64,000 nucleotides of DNA from Nocardiopsis sp. JB363 (GCF_900143625.1 NZ_FRFF01000005.1:1-64000); one strand, 5' to 3'. Positions 43,277-52,202 are shown, counted from the stretch's first letter. The notes: generated from the letters alone by a model not told the origin. A program made the numbers and translations.

Positions 43277-45067
43277 GTGGCACAGCACGAACACAACGGG
43301 TCAGGCGCCGAGTCGGAGTCGCCGGACCGATCCGAGTCGATCTGGCGTCCCCTGGACGCTGCGGAGGAACTCGACGAACCGGCCACCGAGTCCACGCCCG
43401 GCCCGTCCGTTCCCGGACCGTCCACGCCCAGCCCTCGTGAGCAGTGGTTCGGCGGGTTCGAGGGTGAGCCGCCCCCGCCCCCGCCCTACGCGCGGTTGCC
43501 CGAGGACACCCCACCGCCGCCGTTGCCCGGGACCGCCTACGCCGCACCGGCTCCCGAGGAGGAAACGGAACCGGAGCCCGCGGCGGCGGTGGACGAGGAC
43601 GGCGAGAGCACCGTCGACGAACCCGAGGAGACGAGCGGCGGTACGGTCCGCCTCATGCCCGGGAGCCGTAGGCCCGGACAGGGGGATAACCCGTGGCGGG
43701 AGGAGGAACCCCGGATCCCGCCACGGCCCACCAAACTCGGGCGGCCCGGCCGCGAGGAGCAGGACCCGCTCGGCCCCCGTCGCATACGCGGGGATTCGGA
43801 CGTCCCCGAGCCCGAGCAGCTTCCGCCGCTGGAATCGGAGCGGACCGAACGCGTGGAAGAGCCCTCGTCGGCTCCGATGGAACGCACCGACCCCTTCCCG
43901 GAGAGTTCCGGTCAGGCGCCGAGTGGTCGGAACGGTCTGGCCGCAACCACGAGGGCGGCAGAGTTCCCCGGGACGACAGGAGCCTCTGGGACGACGAGGA
44001 CCACGGGACCGGGGTCGGGGCGGGGGACAGGTTCGGGACCGGGGACCACGGGACGTCCCGGGACACAGGACCGCGGAGGCGATCTGGTGCCCCGTGGCGC
44101 GTCCTCGCCCTTCCAACGTTCCGAGCGCGAGCCCGGGGTGACCTCCGACGCGCTCAACGCCGCCACCCTGGTCCGCAATCGGAGCCAGGGGCCCACCGGA
44201 GGCTGGCGCCGTGCCGTGCACTCCGCCAGCCTCGGTCTGATCAACCCCGGTGAGTCCCCCAAGGTCCTGCGCGAACGCGAACTCATCGCACGCGCCTCCA
44301 CGCCCGTCGCCACCGGCCACCACCGGGTGGCGGTGCTCAGCCTCAAGGGTGGGGTCGGCAAGACCACCACCACGGTCGCCCTCGGCGCCACCCTCGGTTC
44401 CCTGCGCGGTGACCGGGTCCTGGCCGTGGACGCCAACCCCGACCGCGGCACCCTCTCGGACAAGGTGCGGTTGGAGACCGCCGCCACCATCCGCGACCTG
44501 CTCAACGAACGCCACCTGGTGTCGCGCTACGCCGACATCCGCGGCTTCACCTCCCAAGCTCCCAACCGGTTGGAGATCCTCGCCTCCGACCGTGATCCCG
44601 CCGTCTCCGAGGCGTTCAGCGACGAGGACTACCGCGAGGTCGCCCGCATCGTCGAGCACTTCTACTCGATCTGCATCACCGACTGTGGCACCGGGCTGTT
44701 GCACTCGGCCATGGGCGGTGTCCTCGGCCTCGCCGATCAGGTGGTCCTGGTCAGCTCCGCTTCCGTGGACGGTGCGCGCAGCGCCAGCGCCACCTTGGAC
44801 TGGCTCGAAGCGCACGGCTACGGCGCGCTCGTGGCCGGTGCCGTCGTGGTGCTGTCCATGGTGCGTTCCAACAGCAAGAGCAGTGTCGACCTCGACCGCT
44901 TGGAGGACCACTTCGCCGGTCGTTGCCGGTCCGTCGTGCGGGTCCCCTGGGACGGCCACTTGGAGGAAGGCGCGGAGGTCGACCTCGATCGTCTGGCCCC
45001 CGCCACCAAGGACGCCTACCTGCAACTGGCCGCGAACGTCGGTGAGGCCTTCGCGCACCGCCGTTGA
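43277..45067 (+). CDS. MinD/ParA-family ATPase with long Pro-rich N terminus (EspI/SCO5717-like)
   Basis: 596 residues from GTG 43277 after GGAG. The first 310 residues are disordered and rich in Pro, Glu, Gly and Thr, with TTGxx repeats near 225-265. The C-terminal ATPase domain starts near 350 with VAVLSLKGGVGKTTTTVALGATLG (deviant Walker A with the extra Lys), DRVLAVDANPDRGTL and ITDCGTGLLHSAM. Such proteins occur with type VII secretion loci (EspI) and elsewhere in actinobacteria; no ESX genes are adjacent. The partner is unknown. Confidence 0.85.
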   Translation: MAQHEHNGSGAESESPDRSESIWRPLDAAEELDEPATESTPGPSVPGPSTPSPREQWFGGFEGEPPPPPPYARLPEDTPPPPLPGTAYAAPAPEEETEPEPAAAVDEDGESTVDEPEETSGGTVRLMPGSRRPGQGDNPWREEEPRIPPRPTKLGRPGREEQDPLGPRRIRGDSDVPEPEQLPPLESERTERVEEPSSAPMERTDPFPESSGQAPSGRNGLAATTRAAEFPGTTGASGTTRTTGPGSGRGTGSGPGTTGRPGTQDRGGDLVPRGASSPFQRSEREPGVTSDALNAATLVRNRSQGPTGGWRRAVHSASLGLINPGESPKVLRERELIARASTPVATGHHRVAVLSLKGGVGKTTTTVALGATLGSLRGDRVLAVDANPDRGTLSDKVRLETAATIRDLLNERHLVSRYADIRGFTSQAPNRLEILASDRDPAVSEAFSDEDYREVARIVEHFYSICITDCGTGLLHSAMGGVLGLADQVVLVSSASVDGARSASATLDWLEAHGYGALVAGAVVVLSMVRSNSKSSVDLDRLEDHFAGRCRSVVRVPWDGHLEEGAEVDLDRLAPATKDAYLQLAANVGEAFAHRR

Positions 45068-45161
45068 CCCCGACGGGAGGGAGGTCACAACCCTCTGTCC
45101 CTCTCCTCTCTGGTTTACCGGCGCGCGAGCACGACAATGGAAGTGAGGGGAAGGGGTGGAC

Positions 45162-46079
45162 ATGAACGCTCAGGAGCGCCCACCGGCGGTCATCGTGGGG
45201 GTGGACGGCACACCGGCCGCGCACGCGGCGCTGGTGTGGGCCACGGAGGTGGCCGCCCGGCGCGGCGAACAACTTCGGATCGTGCACGGGCTGGACATGC
45301 CCATGGTGATGGGCGTCTTCTCCACCAGTGGGTCCGAGAGGTACGAGGCGAGCGAGCAGGCCCGTGAGGCCGGGCACCGGTTGCTCACCGACAGCGCCGA
45401 GCACGCGCGCGAAGTCCGCCCCGAACTGGACGTCGCCATCGTCCTGGCGCCGGAGGACGCACCGGCGGTCCTGCTCAACGAGGCCCGGCACGGCGACGTC
45501 ATCGTCGTCGGCTCCCGTGGGCTGGGCGCGGTCCGTGCCCTGGTGCTCGGCTCGGTCAGCTCCCGCACCGCCTCGGACGCTCCCTGTCCGGTGATCGTGG
45601 TGCCCGAGGCCGGGGAGGATCGGCGTCACGGGAAGGTCGTCGTCGGGGTCGACGGTTCGGATTCCTCACGTCGGGCGCTGCGCTTCGCCCTGCGGCACGC
45701 GCTGCTCACCGGTTCCTCGGTCGAGGTGGTCAACAGCTGGGAGGTGCCCCTGCCCCAGGACACCGAGTCCCTGGCGGCGGACGCCGGGGCGATGCACGAA
45801 GAGGTGTTCGACCGTCAGTCCGAGGAGATCGTCGCGGGGGTGCTCGCCGAGGTCATCGATGATCAGACGGAGGACCTGGACATCTCCGCCGTGCGGATGC
45901 AGGAGGACCCGGTCGAGGCGCTGACCAGGGCTTCGCAGGAGGCCGACCTCATCGTCGTGGGGTCCCGGGGGCGGGGAGGGGTGCGAGGGCTCATCATGGG
46001 CTCCACGAGCCAGGGGATCCTGCACCACGCGAAGGTTCCGGTGGCGGTCCTGCCACCACATTCGGACGAAACGGACTAA
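45162..46079 (+). CDS. Universal stress protein, two Usp domains
   Basis: 305 residues from ATG 45162, with AAGGGG at best spacing; GTG 45156 is in frame and possible. Two tandem Usp domains (about 6-145 and 152-295) each carry the ATP-binding loop, seen as VVGSRGLGAVRALVLGSVS and VVGSRGRGGVRGLIMGSTS. Members of this class are under DosR-type control in mycobacteria. A paralogue follows 90 bases downstream. Confidence 0.92.
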   Translation: MNAQERPPAVIVGVDGTPAAHAALVWATEVAARRGEQLRIVHGLDMPMVMGVFSTSGSERYEASEQAREAGHRLLTDSAEHAREVRPELDVAIVLAPEDAPAVLLNEARHGDVIVVGSRGLGAVRALVLGSVSSRTASDAPCPVIVVPEAGEDRRHGKVVVGVDGSDSSRRALRFALRHALLTGSSVEVVNSWEVPLPQDTESLAADAGAMHEEVFDRQSEEIVAGVLAEVIDDQTEDLDISAVRMQEDPVEALTRASQEADLIVVGSRGRGGVRGLIMGSTSQGILHHAKVPVAVLPPHSDETD

Positions 46080-46169
46080 TGGACATGCTTCGGGGACCTT
46101 CGGCCTGTGCCGTTCAGGCATGAATTTGTTCTACTCGGTGATGATGGTGAGCAGCACTAAGGGGGATTC

Positions 46170-47084
46170 ATGGCAGACAACAAGGTCGTCGTCGGCGTCG
46201 ACGGTTCCGACCAGTCCCAGGCCGCACTCGAATGGGCGGCGGCCGAAGCCGTTCGACGCGGTGTTTCGCTCCATATCGTCCACGCCCTGGGGATGCCGCT
46301 GATCGTCTCGGCCTACGGGGGTCCGCAACGCTTCCAGCCGACCAGCGAGATCTCGGGTCAGGCGGACGCCGTCGTCACCTCGGCGAGGGAGAAGGCCGCG
46401 GAGCTCCAGCCATCGTTGAAGGTCGAGACCGTGACCGCGCTGGAGGAGGCGCCGCTGGCGCTGATCCGCCAGAGCCACCCGCACGACCTCATCGTTGTGG
46501 GGAGCAGAGGGCTTGGATCCGTTGCCGCGCTCTTCGTGGGTTCGGTCAGCGTCCGTGTTGCGGCTCAGGCACCCTGCCCCGTCGTGGTGGTGCCCTCCGA
46601 GAACGGCAAGCCCACGAGGACCAAGCTGGGCCGTGTCGTCGTCGGAGTGGACGACTCCAAGAACGCTCGCCGTGCTCTGGGTCTGGCCATGGGCCTGGCC
46701 GCCGAGACCGAGGGCGAGTTGGTCGTCGTCAACAGCTGGGAAGTGCCGTTCCCGTACGATCCGGTCGCCATGACCTCGGCGGGATACCAGCCCCAGGACG
46801 ACGTTTTCGAGCAGCAGTCCGAGGCGCTCGTCGCGGAGCTGCTGGCGGACGTCATGGATGACCAGCGCGAGGACGTCAACGTCGAGGTCTCCGTGGTTCG
46901 GTCCCGGTCCAACCCGGTGAGCGCTCTGCTGGAGGCCTCCACCGAGGCCGACGCCATCGTCGTGGGTTCCCGGGGCAGGGGGAGTGTTCGGGGCCTGCTG
47001 TTGGGTTCGGTGAGCCAGGGCATCCTGCACCGGTCGAAGATCCCGGTCGTGGTCCTGCCCAAGCACGCCGACGAAGACGAGTAG
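46170..47084 (+). CDS. Universal stress protein, two Usp domains (paralogue)
   Basis: 304 residues from ATG 46170 after AAGGGGG. Tandem Usp domains with VVGSRGLGSVAALFVGSVSV and VVGSRGRGSVRGLLLGSVSQ, the G-2x-G-9x-G(S/T) ATP motif. It is clearly similar to the preceding gene along its length, so the pair probably arose by duplication. An inverted repeat terminator follows. Confidence 0.92.
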   Translation: MADNKVVVGVDGSDQSQAALEWAAAEAVRRGVSLHIVHALGMPLIVSAYGGPQRFQPTSEISGQADAVVTSAREKAAELQPSLKVETVTALEEAPLALIRQSHPHDLIVVGSRGLGSVAALFVGSVSVRVAAQAPCPVVVVPSENGKPTRTKLGRVVVGVDDSKNARRALGLAMGLAAETEGELVVVNSWEVPFPYDPVAMTSAGYQPQDDVFEQQSEALVAELLADVMDDQREDVNVEVSVVRSRSNPVSALLEASTEADAIVVGSRGRGSVRGLLLGSVSQGILHRSKIPVVVLPKHADEDE

Positions 47085-47145
47085 TCGCCGAGGACACCTG
47101 TCCCATGCCGCTGGAGCGGGATAGAGTGCCCTTGGGATGAATACA

Positions 47146-47180
47146 CGAAAGCCCTCACCGGACAACGGTGGGGGCTTTCG
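47146..47180. terminator. Bidirectional terminator after the Usp pair
   Basis: CGAAAGCCCTCACCG (47146-47160) pairs with CGGTGGGGGCTTTCG (47166-47180) with one mismatch. It separates the Usp genes from the convergent DUF397 gene. Confidence 0.8.
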
Positions 47181-47369
47181 CTATTTCGTTCGAGCCTCGT
47201 GCCGAGTGAGTTCCAGCAGCGTCGACCACTCCGCCGCAGGGAAGACGAGGTACCCGGCTTCCTTGTTCTGGGTGTCACGGACGCAGGTGTGCGCTCCCTC
47301 GGAGACCTCGACACAGGCGGACTCGTTCGCGCTGTAGCTGGACTTGTGGAACTCACGGGATGAGTGCAC
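47181..47369 (-). CDS. DUF397 domain protein
   Basis: 62 residues from GTG 47369, where GAGAGG lies five bases upstream; GTG 47375 would sit on the ribosome site. It contains FHKSSYSANESACVEVSEG and VRDTQNKEAGYLVFPAAEWSTLL, the DUF397 pattern (SSYSxxxxxCVEV, VRDSK, W near the C terminus). DUF397 proteins are small partners of DUF5753 XRE regulators in actinobacteria, with BldB as the best known relative. It lies 11 bases after its XRE partner. Confidence 0.92.
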   Translation of the reverse strand: MHSSREFHKSSYSANESACVEVSEGAHTCVRDTQNKEAGYLVFPAAEWSTLLELTRHEARTK

Positions 47370-47379
47370 GGGCACCTCT

Positions 47380-48285
47380 CTACTCGGTGATCATGCCGGC
47401 GATCAGTTCGATGCCGACACTCTTGGACAGAGCGTCCGCTGTCACGGCGTCCAACGCCATGCGGTAGTCCGCTACTTGCGCGAGGCCAGTCACGTAGGTG
47501 CCATGGCCACGCGTTTCGAGGTAGACGATCGGCGGGTCCCGTTCGTCGTCGTACTCCAGCAGAACAGTCGATCCGTGCAGAGACGCGTGCAGGCCGACAC
47601 TGATCGGCAACACCAGCAGCTCCACGGTGTTGACGGAGGTGGCCATGTCCACCAGGTGACGAAGCTGAGCGTTGGCCAGCTCGGATGGCATGGCGGCAAG
47701 TCGAAGCAGAGCGGACTCATCGAGGACGCACCGGAACTCGGGAGCACCCTCCTTGCCGAGAACGCGCTGTTGTCTCTCCACACGAGCGGCGACGATGCGT
47801 TCGACTTCCTCCTCGGTGCGAGCCTGCGAAGCCCGTGCCGAAGCCGCAGCGTACTCGGGGGTCTGTAGCAGTCCTGGGACGACGATCGGGTGGAAGGCGA
47901 AGATGCGACGAGCTCGTTCCTCCCAACCAAGGAAGCCATCGGTGAGGACGTCGTCGAAGTCCTTCCACCATGGCCGAGCCTTCGCCTCGCGACGGAGTGC
48001 TTCAAGAGCTTCGCGTTGAAGTGGGTCGGTGACGCCGTAGAGATCGAGGAGGGCTCGGAACCCGGACGTGTCAGGAACGGAGTGACGTCCACCCTCCATG
48101 TGGTTGAGGCGGCCCGATGACCATCCGAGTGCCGTCCGGGCCTCCTCGACAGTCATCTTGGCGCCCTCGCGCAGGCCGCGTAGTTCGGCGGCGAGTCTGC
48201 GCCGCTCGATGCTGGGCTGGTTCGGTGGTGCCACGAGGGCTGTCGCTCTCTCTTCCAGTTCAGATTTCTCCGCCTCCTGGATCAT
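47380..48285 (-). CDS. XRE-family regulator with DUF5753 domain
   Basis: 301 residues from ATG 48285 after GAAGGAG. The HTH (about 30-80; RRLAAELRGLREGAKMTVEEARTALGWSSGRLNHMEGG) is followed by the DUF5753 domain with RPWWKDF, PIVVPGLLQTPEYA and GSTVLLEY. Co-transcribed with the DUF397 gene. The upstream region has two overlapping divergent promoters with GTCAGTCTGAC palindromes, a likely autoregulatory site. The regulator probably controls the plus-strand pair at 48425-49117. Confidence 0.9.
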   Translation of the reverse strand: MIQEAEKSELEERATALVAPPNQPSIERRRLAAELRGLREGAKMTVEEARTALGWSSGRLNHMEGGRHSVPDTSGFRALLDLYGVTDPLQREALEALRREAKARPWWKDFDDVLTDGFLGWEERARRIFAFHPIVVPGLLQTPEYAAASARASQARTEEEVERIVAARVERQQRVLGKEGAPEFRCVLDESALLRLAAMPSELANAQLRHLVDMATSVNTVELLVLPISVGLHASLHGSTVLLEYDDERDPPIVYLETRGHGTYVTGLAQVADYRMALDAVTADALSKSVGIELIAGMITE

Positions 48286-48314
48286 AAAGCTCCTTCGCAG
48301 AACTGGGCATTCTG

Positions 48315-48363
48315 GTCAGTCTGACAAAGTCCTATTGACGTGTCAGTCTGACAGGGTCAATAT
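48315..48363. promoter_or_regulatory. Symmetrical divergent promoter with two palindromic operators
   Basis: Palindromes GTCAGTCTGAC (48315-48325) and TGTCAGTCTGACA (48341-48353) have centres 27 bases apart. Plus strand: TTGACG (48335-48340), 17 bases, CAATAT (48358-48363). Minus strand: TTGACC (48355-48360), 17 bases, CAATAG (48332-48337). The right palindrome fills both spacers, and the left one sits at the minus-strand start point. Confidence 0.7.
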
Positions 48364-48424
48364 GGGAAGTGTATTCATCCCGCCGGCCCTCCCAGCCGGC
48401 ACCCGAACCAGGAGGTGTGCGTTC

Positions 48425-48652
48425 ATGGCGCCCCGACACCTGAACCCGTCCGGATCGGCTTCCGTGCCCCGGCGCACGGAAGACGTGCTTCGTCAGCGCC
48501 GTCCTCGCCGCGCCTCCCGGGTGCGCGCCTACGCCTACTTGTGGCCGGCCACCCGCCCGCCGCAGATTCCGCAGCCCCGCCCGCCCATGGACGACCTCTC
48601 TCTGCTCCACCGGGTCCTCGATGGCCTCCACCGCATCCCGGTGGTGGCCTAG
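48425..48652 (+). CDS. 75-residue basic hypothetical protein
   Basis: ATG 48425 follows GGAGG. The peptide is Arg/Pro-rich (EDVLRQRRPRRASRVRAYAYLWPATRPP) and ends with a hydrophobic helix-like segment (LLHRVLDGLHRIPVV). The family is not recognised. Its stop is immediately followed by the ATG of the next gene, so the two are coupled. It is driven by the divergent operator-containing promoter at 48335-48363, opposite the XRE/DUF397 pair. Confidence 0.6.
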   Translation: MAPRHLNPSGSASVPRRTEDVLRQRRPRRASRVRAYAYLWPATRPPQIPQPRPPMDDLSLLHRVLDGLHRIPVVA

Positions 48653-49117
48653 ATGAGCGATCTGACGAACCCGCGTCCCGCCCCCAAGCCGCGCACGGAA
48701 TCGCTCGGTGCCCCTGTGCCGGTGTGCACCGAGACGCACCTCAACGCATGCGGCTTCACCCGTCGCTGCTGTCGGCCCACCGGCCACGACGGTGACCACA
48801 TGGAGGCCGACGGCACCACGTGGGAGCCGCCCACCACGGTGCTGCCGCGTCTGTACGCCCGTTGGGGACTCACACACCGCTTCGCTTGGACCGGGCAGTT
48901 CTGGATGGCCACCGACCTGAACCCCCGCAGCCGCTGGCGCAGCGAGATCGAGCCGACGCCCGAACTCCTGGAGGCGAGCCTGCGCCGCCACCACGGTGAC
49001 CCTCCTGGCCCCGCCCCCGAGAACGCCCCCCACACCCCCGAAGAGGAACGGGCCTGGCAGCGCCAAGGTGAGCGCTTCAAACGGGACTGGGGTTTAACCG
49101 AACCCGACGGCTGCTAG
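48653..49117 (+). CDS. 154-residue hypothetical protein with an N-terminal His/Cys cluster
   Basis: ATG 48653 starts directly after the previous stop (TAG-ATG). It contains CTETHLNACGFTRRCCRPTGHDGDH (in two parts: about residues 25-38 and 39-49), a His/Cys arrangement that could bind metal, followed by Trp-rich sequence (HRFAWTGQFWMA). No family is recognised. It is the second gene of the putative regulon of the DUF5753 protein. Confidence 0.6.
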   Translation: MSDLTNPRPAPKPRTESLGAPVPVCTETHLNACGFTRRCCRPTGHDGDHMEADGTTWEPPTTVLPRLYARWGLTHRFAWTGQFWMATDLNPRSRWRSEIEPTPELLEASLRRHHGDPPGPAPENAPHTPEEERAWQRQGERFKRDWGLTEPDGC

Positions 49118-49278
49118 AGACCCCCGCGCCCTCGCCACCGTGCGAGTTCCCCCGGCGAGGGCGCGGGACCCACTCCCTCCACCACAGCCAGCAGATGGCC
49201 CAGGTCGGACACTGCTCGTCGCCGAAGAGTTCGGAGAGGGGAAGCGACGCGCAGATGTCGATAAACCGACTGACTTAC

Positions 49279-50281
49279 TCAGTCCCCAGACTGAGATTGC
49301 TCCTGAAGGAGGACGTGAAGCTCGTCCACGGTCAGCCAAGGCCTGGATACGTGGATCATGCGGTGGCAGTTGGCGCACAACAGCGCGAGGTCATCAAGAC
49401 GGGTCTTGCTCTCCCCGATGTGGTGCAGGGGGACGATGTGATGCACCTCGATGTAGTTGCCACCGCGCGGCCCATAGGTTCTGGCGAAGTCGAAATCGCA
49501 CGCTTCACAGGCGATGGGAGAGCCTTGAGCCAGGACCTTATCGATCTTCTGAGACCGCAGCTTGCGGTTGCGCTCACGGGCGTAGTGCTTGCGTATGAGT
49601 AGGCGGCCTTCGAGTGCGCTGATGTCCTGCTCCACCTCTTCTTCCACAGGTGGGAGGTCGATCAGCTCCCCGGAACGCACGCCCTGACGGATGCTCTCGG
49701 CCGCTGCACGCATGCGGTCCGGTTCCGCGAGAAAGGCTTCGAGCACCTTGCGGTCGAGTGCGCTGCCGTTGGTCTTCTTCGTGACTCGGTCCGGATGCCA
49801 GTTGAGGATGTTGTCGGTCTTGAGCCGGATGCTGTTCGGTTACCGGAAGCCCTCCGGACGCTTCTCCACTGGGTGAAGCGGAAGGAGCTGAAGAAGCTCG
49901 GATAGCGCGATCACCTCTGGGCGAGTGGTGTCCAAGGTCTTCCAGCGGTGTTCCACCAAGAGGTCGCACGCCAAGACCAACTCTTCCCAGACCCAGGGAA
50001 GCTGTGGGAACGATCGGACCTCGAACCCCAGGCTCTCCAGCTTCTTCGCGACAGTGGCCGCACCACCGGAGAACTCTGACGGGAGCAGAGGGCCTGCCCT
50101 GCACGTGCTTGTGTGCGACACCGCAGAGGGCCTTGGAGTCGTACCTCCTGCCTTCGTGCACCAGGAAGTAGGAGCGGGATCCTTCGAACCCATAGGTACG
50201 GAGGAACAGCTCACCACCAAGCTCGTCATACTCCCGAATCGCTTCCAGAACCGCGTCCCGTGTGACATCTGCCAGACCCAT
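49279..50281 (-). pseudogene. ScoMcrA-like HNH endonuclease, broken by a frameshift and a stop
   Basis: The minus strand starts with ATG 50281 and MGLADVTRDAVLEAIREYDELG, a head domain typical of ScoMcrA-type proteins. Homology switches frame within about 50085-50110, where GRPLLPSEFSGGAATVAKKLESLG continues. A TAA at 49840-49842 replaces a residue in the expected FRxPNS motif, after which the same frame reads to the HNH domain: CEACDFDFARTYG, YIEVHHIVPLH and LLCANCHRMIH. An internal ATG at 49746 could still make the HNH part alone. Such proteins cut modified DNA. Sequencing error at the frameshift cannot be excluded. Confidence 0.72.
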
Positions 50282-50601
50282 GGCGCCAGCCTAGATACCG
50301 AACATTACGGGCAGATCGGTCGCCCACCGGTCTCTACGTCTGGCTGAGTACAAGCGCTGGAAGCAGTTGACGCGCTGGACGTACCGGCGGGAGAACCTTC
50401 CGTCCACCTCCCGGGCTATCGCCAGGTTGGCCTCTGACCGCACCACGAATACCTGACGGGCACCACGATCGGGTCCACCACGCCTCACCCGATGTCGCGC
50501 ATCAACTCGTAAGTAAGATCCAGCAGTGCCCCACCGAGCTCAACAAACTGGCGTCGGTGGACGACTGGCGAGACCGGGATCATCGATCTTCGCTCGTCCG
50601 C
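50282..50601. other. Intergenic region, possible gene fragment
   Basis: No complete gene. On the plus strand about 50330-50457 reads LAEYKRWKQLTRWTYRREN and then ARLASDRTTNT before a TGA. This could be the C-terminal remnant of an unrecognised protein. Confidence 0.35.
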
Positions 50602-51684
50602 TCACTCGGGGCGTGTCAGCACGTCCAGGAACTCGTGGTTCACGAAGAGGCGTTCTCGACCGACCTTGACGTCGAGCAGGAGCCCCGCCCCCACCAAGGC
50701 GTGCAACCAGGACGACGCAGTCTGGCGCGAGACTCCGCATCGGTCAGCGACAGTGTTGATGCGGCAGTAGGGCTGCTCGAACAGCACTGCCAAGAACTGT
50801 GAGTCCCGTCCACCCGAGGTGGCGGCGCGAGCTCGCTCGGCAATGTCTTCCTGGCACGTGCGGATGGCTCCGATCTTTCGTGTCGTTGACACTGCAGAGT
50901 CGCGAACAACGTCAAGCATGTAGAGGACCCATTCGATCCAGGAACCATCAGCTGTCACGGCCCGCAGGAGCCGGTAATAGTCGTTCTTGCGGGTGATGAT
51001 GGCGCGTGAGAGATAGAGGATCGGGTCGTGCAGTAGACCAGCCTCGATCAACATCAGGATGTTGATGACGCGGCCGGTGCGTCCGTTGCCATCGTGGAAG
51101 GGGTGGATCGCCTCGAACTGGTAATGGGCCACCGCCATGCGCACTAGCGGATCAAGATCGTCCTCAGCGTGAACGAATCGCTCCCAGGCTGACAGCTTCT
51201 CGCGAATGAGGTCGACCCCCTCGGGTGGGGCGTACACAACCTGCCGTGTGGTCGGGTTCGCGATGCGCGTGCCGGCCACCGCACGAATGGCCATCTCCCG
51301 GCCTTGCAACTCGGAGCAGATTCGGACAGCTGTCGCAGACGTGAGCGGCCGGTTCCTGATCGATTCGACCCCTGCGAACAGCGCGCTCCGGTAGCGCAGT
51401 GCCTCCTTGGTAGCTTGGTCCCCTCCGCCCGAGTCGGCGTACTTGAACAGCTCATCGGCCGTGGTCACGATGTTCTCGATCTCGGAGCTGGCTTGCGCCT
51501 CGAGCAGTGGGACAGCGTGGATCAGGACGTTGGGGTTCGGCAGCAGTTGGCTGGCTTGGGCGAGGGTCGCCAGCGCCGTTCGGGCTTGGACGGTCGCCTT
51601 GAGCACGGATTTGGGCTCCAGGTCGAGGTCGGCCGGCGGCAGCGGGGGCAGATCGTTGAAGGGAACATCGGGGCTCCAGGACAC
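50602..51684 (-). CDS. Fic-family protein with C-terminal winged helix
   Basis: 360 residues from GTG 51684 after GAAGGAG. The Fic core has HPFHDGNGRTGR with catalytic His194. An N-terminal inhibitory helix motif SSEIEN (residues 66-71) fits the (S/T)xxxE(G/N) class II pattern, so the enzyme should be self-inhibited. Residues about 300-345 form a winged helix (YCRINTVADRCGVSRQTASSWLHAL), as in SoFic-like proteins. It probably adenylylates or otherwise nucleotidylates a target; the target is unknown. A dyad at 51698-51760 overlaps its promoter. Confidence 0.92.
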   Translation of the reverse strand: MSWSPDVPFNDLPPLPPADLDLEPKSVLKATVQARTALATLAQASQLLPNPNVLIHAVPLLEAQASSEIENIVTTADELFKYADSGGGDQATKEALRYRSALFAGVESIRNRPLTSATAVRICSELQGREMAIRAVAGTRIANPTTRQVVYAPPEGVDLIREKLSAWERFVHAEDDLDPLVRMAVAHYQFEAIHPFHDGNGRTGRVINILMLIEAGLLHDPILYLSRAIITRKNDYYRLLRAVTADGSWIEWVLYMLDVVRDSAVSTTRKIGAIRTCQEDIAERARAATSGGRDSQFLAVLFEQPYCRINTVADRCGVSRQTASSWLHALVGAGLLLDVKVGRERLFVNHEFLDVLTRPE

Positions 51685-51697
51685 GCGTCAACTCCTT

Positions 51698-51760
51698 CGA
51701 CATATCCGCGTCACGTGTTAAGAATCCTGGGAAAAACTAACATGTTCCCGGAGTATGTCG
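51698..51760. promoter_or_regulatory. Nested inverted repeats upstream of the Fic gene
   Basis: Outer arms CGACATATCCG (51698-51708) and CGGAGTATGTCG (51749-51760), inner arms ACGTGTTA (51713-51720) and TAACATGT (51738-51745). They share a centre near 51729 and straddle the ribosome-site side of the gene. They could bind the winged-helix domain of the Fic protein. Confidence 0.5.
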
Positions 51761-52004
51761 GGTTTTTTGACACGTCCTCATCGCGGGTCGACCCGTTGGT
51801 TCCGTTCGTCAGTGCTTGTTCTGGACCGGTTTCTGTGGCGGCCATGACTGTGCGGCCGTAGGCCCTGGCTGCTCAACATCACGACCACGACGTGGCTACG
51901 CCGGGCGAGAGAGTCCGACCCTGTCTCCGAAGAATCGCTTCGAGCCACCCCACGACATCAGCTCTACTTTCTCGTGACCGACCTGAACCCCCTACCCGGC
52001 TGGT

Positions 52005-52202
52005 CGTGTCCTGGCAGAGCAGGTCTCTTCCGTCAGTTGAGTCACCCCGGATGGAGGCATAGCTGCTGTGCCCGAGCGTCTCGGAGACGATCTTCAAATC
52101 TGTGCCCGAGGCCGGCGCGAGGCTCGCGGCGCAGTGCCGAAGGTCGTGGACGCGATGGGCGAGGCTCGGCAGAAGGTGTTCGCCGCCGGACCCTGGGAAC
52201 AA
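52005..52202 (-). pseudogene. Tyrosine recombinase (phage integrase) C-terminal remnant
   Basis: In one minus frame the segment HRVHDLRHCAASLA is followed by GTDLKIVSETLGHSSYA, the HxLRH box and LGH box of tyrosine integrases. The sequence then degenerates and the catalytic Tyr is not found. No intact N terminus exists upstream. It marks an older integration event just left of the tRNA fragment at 52289. Confidence 0.75.
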
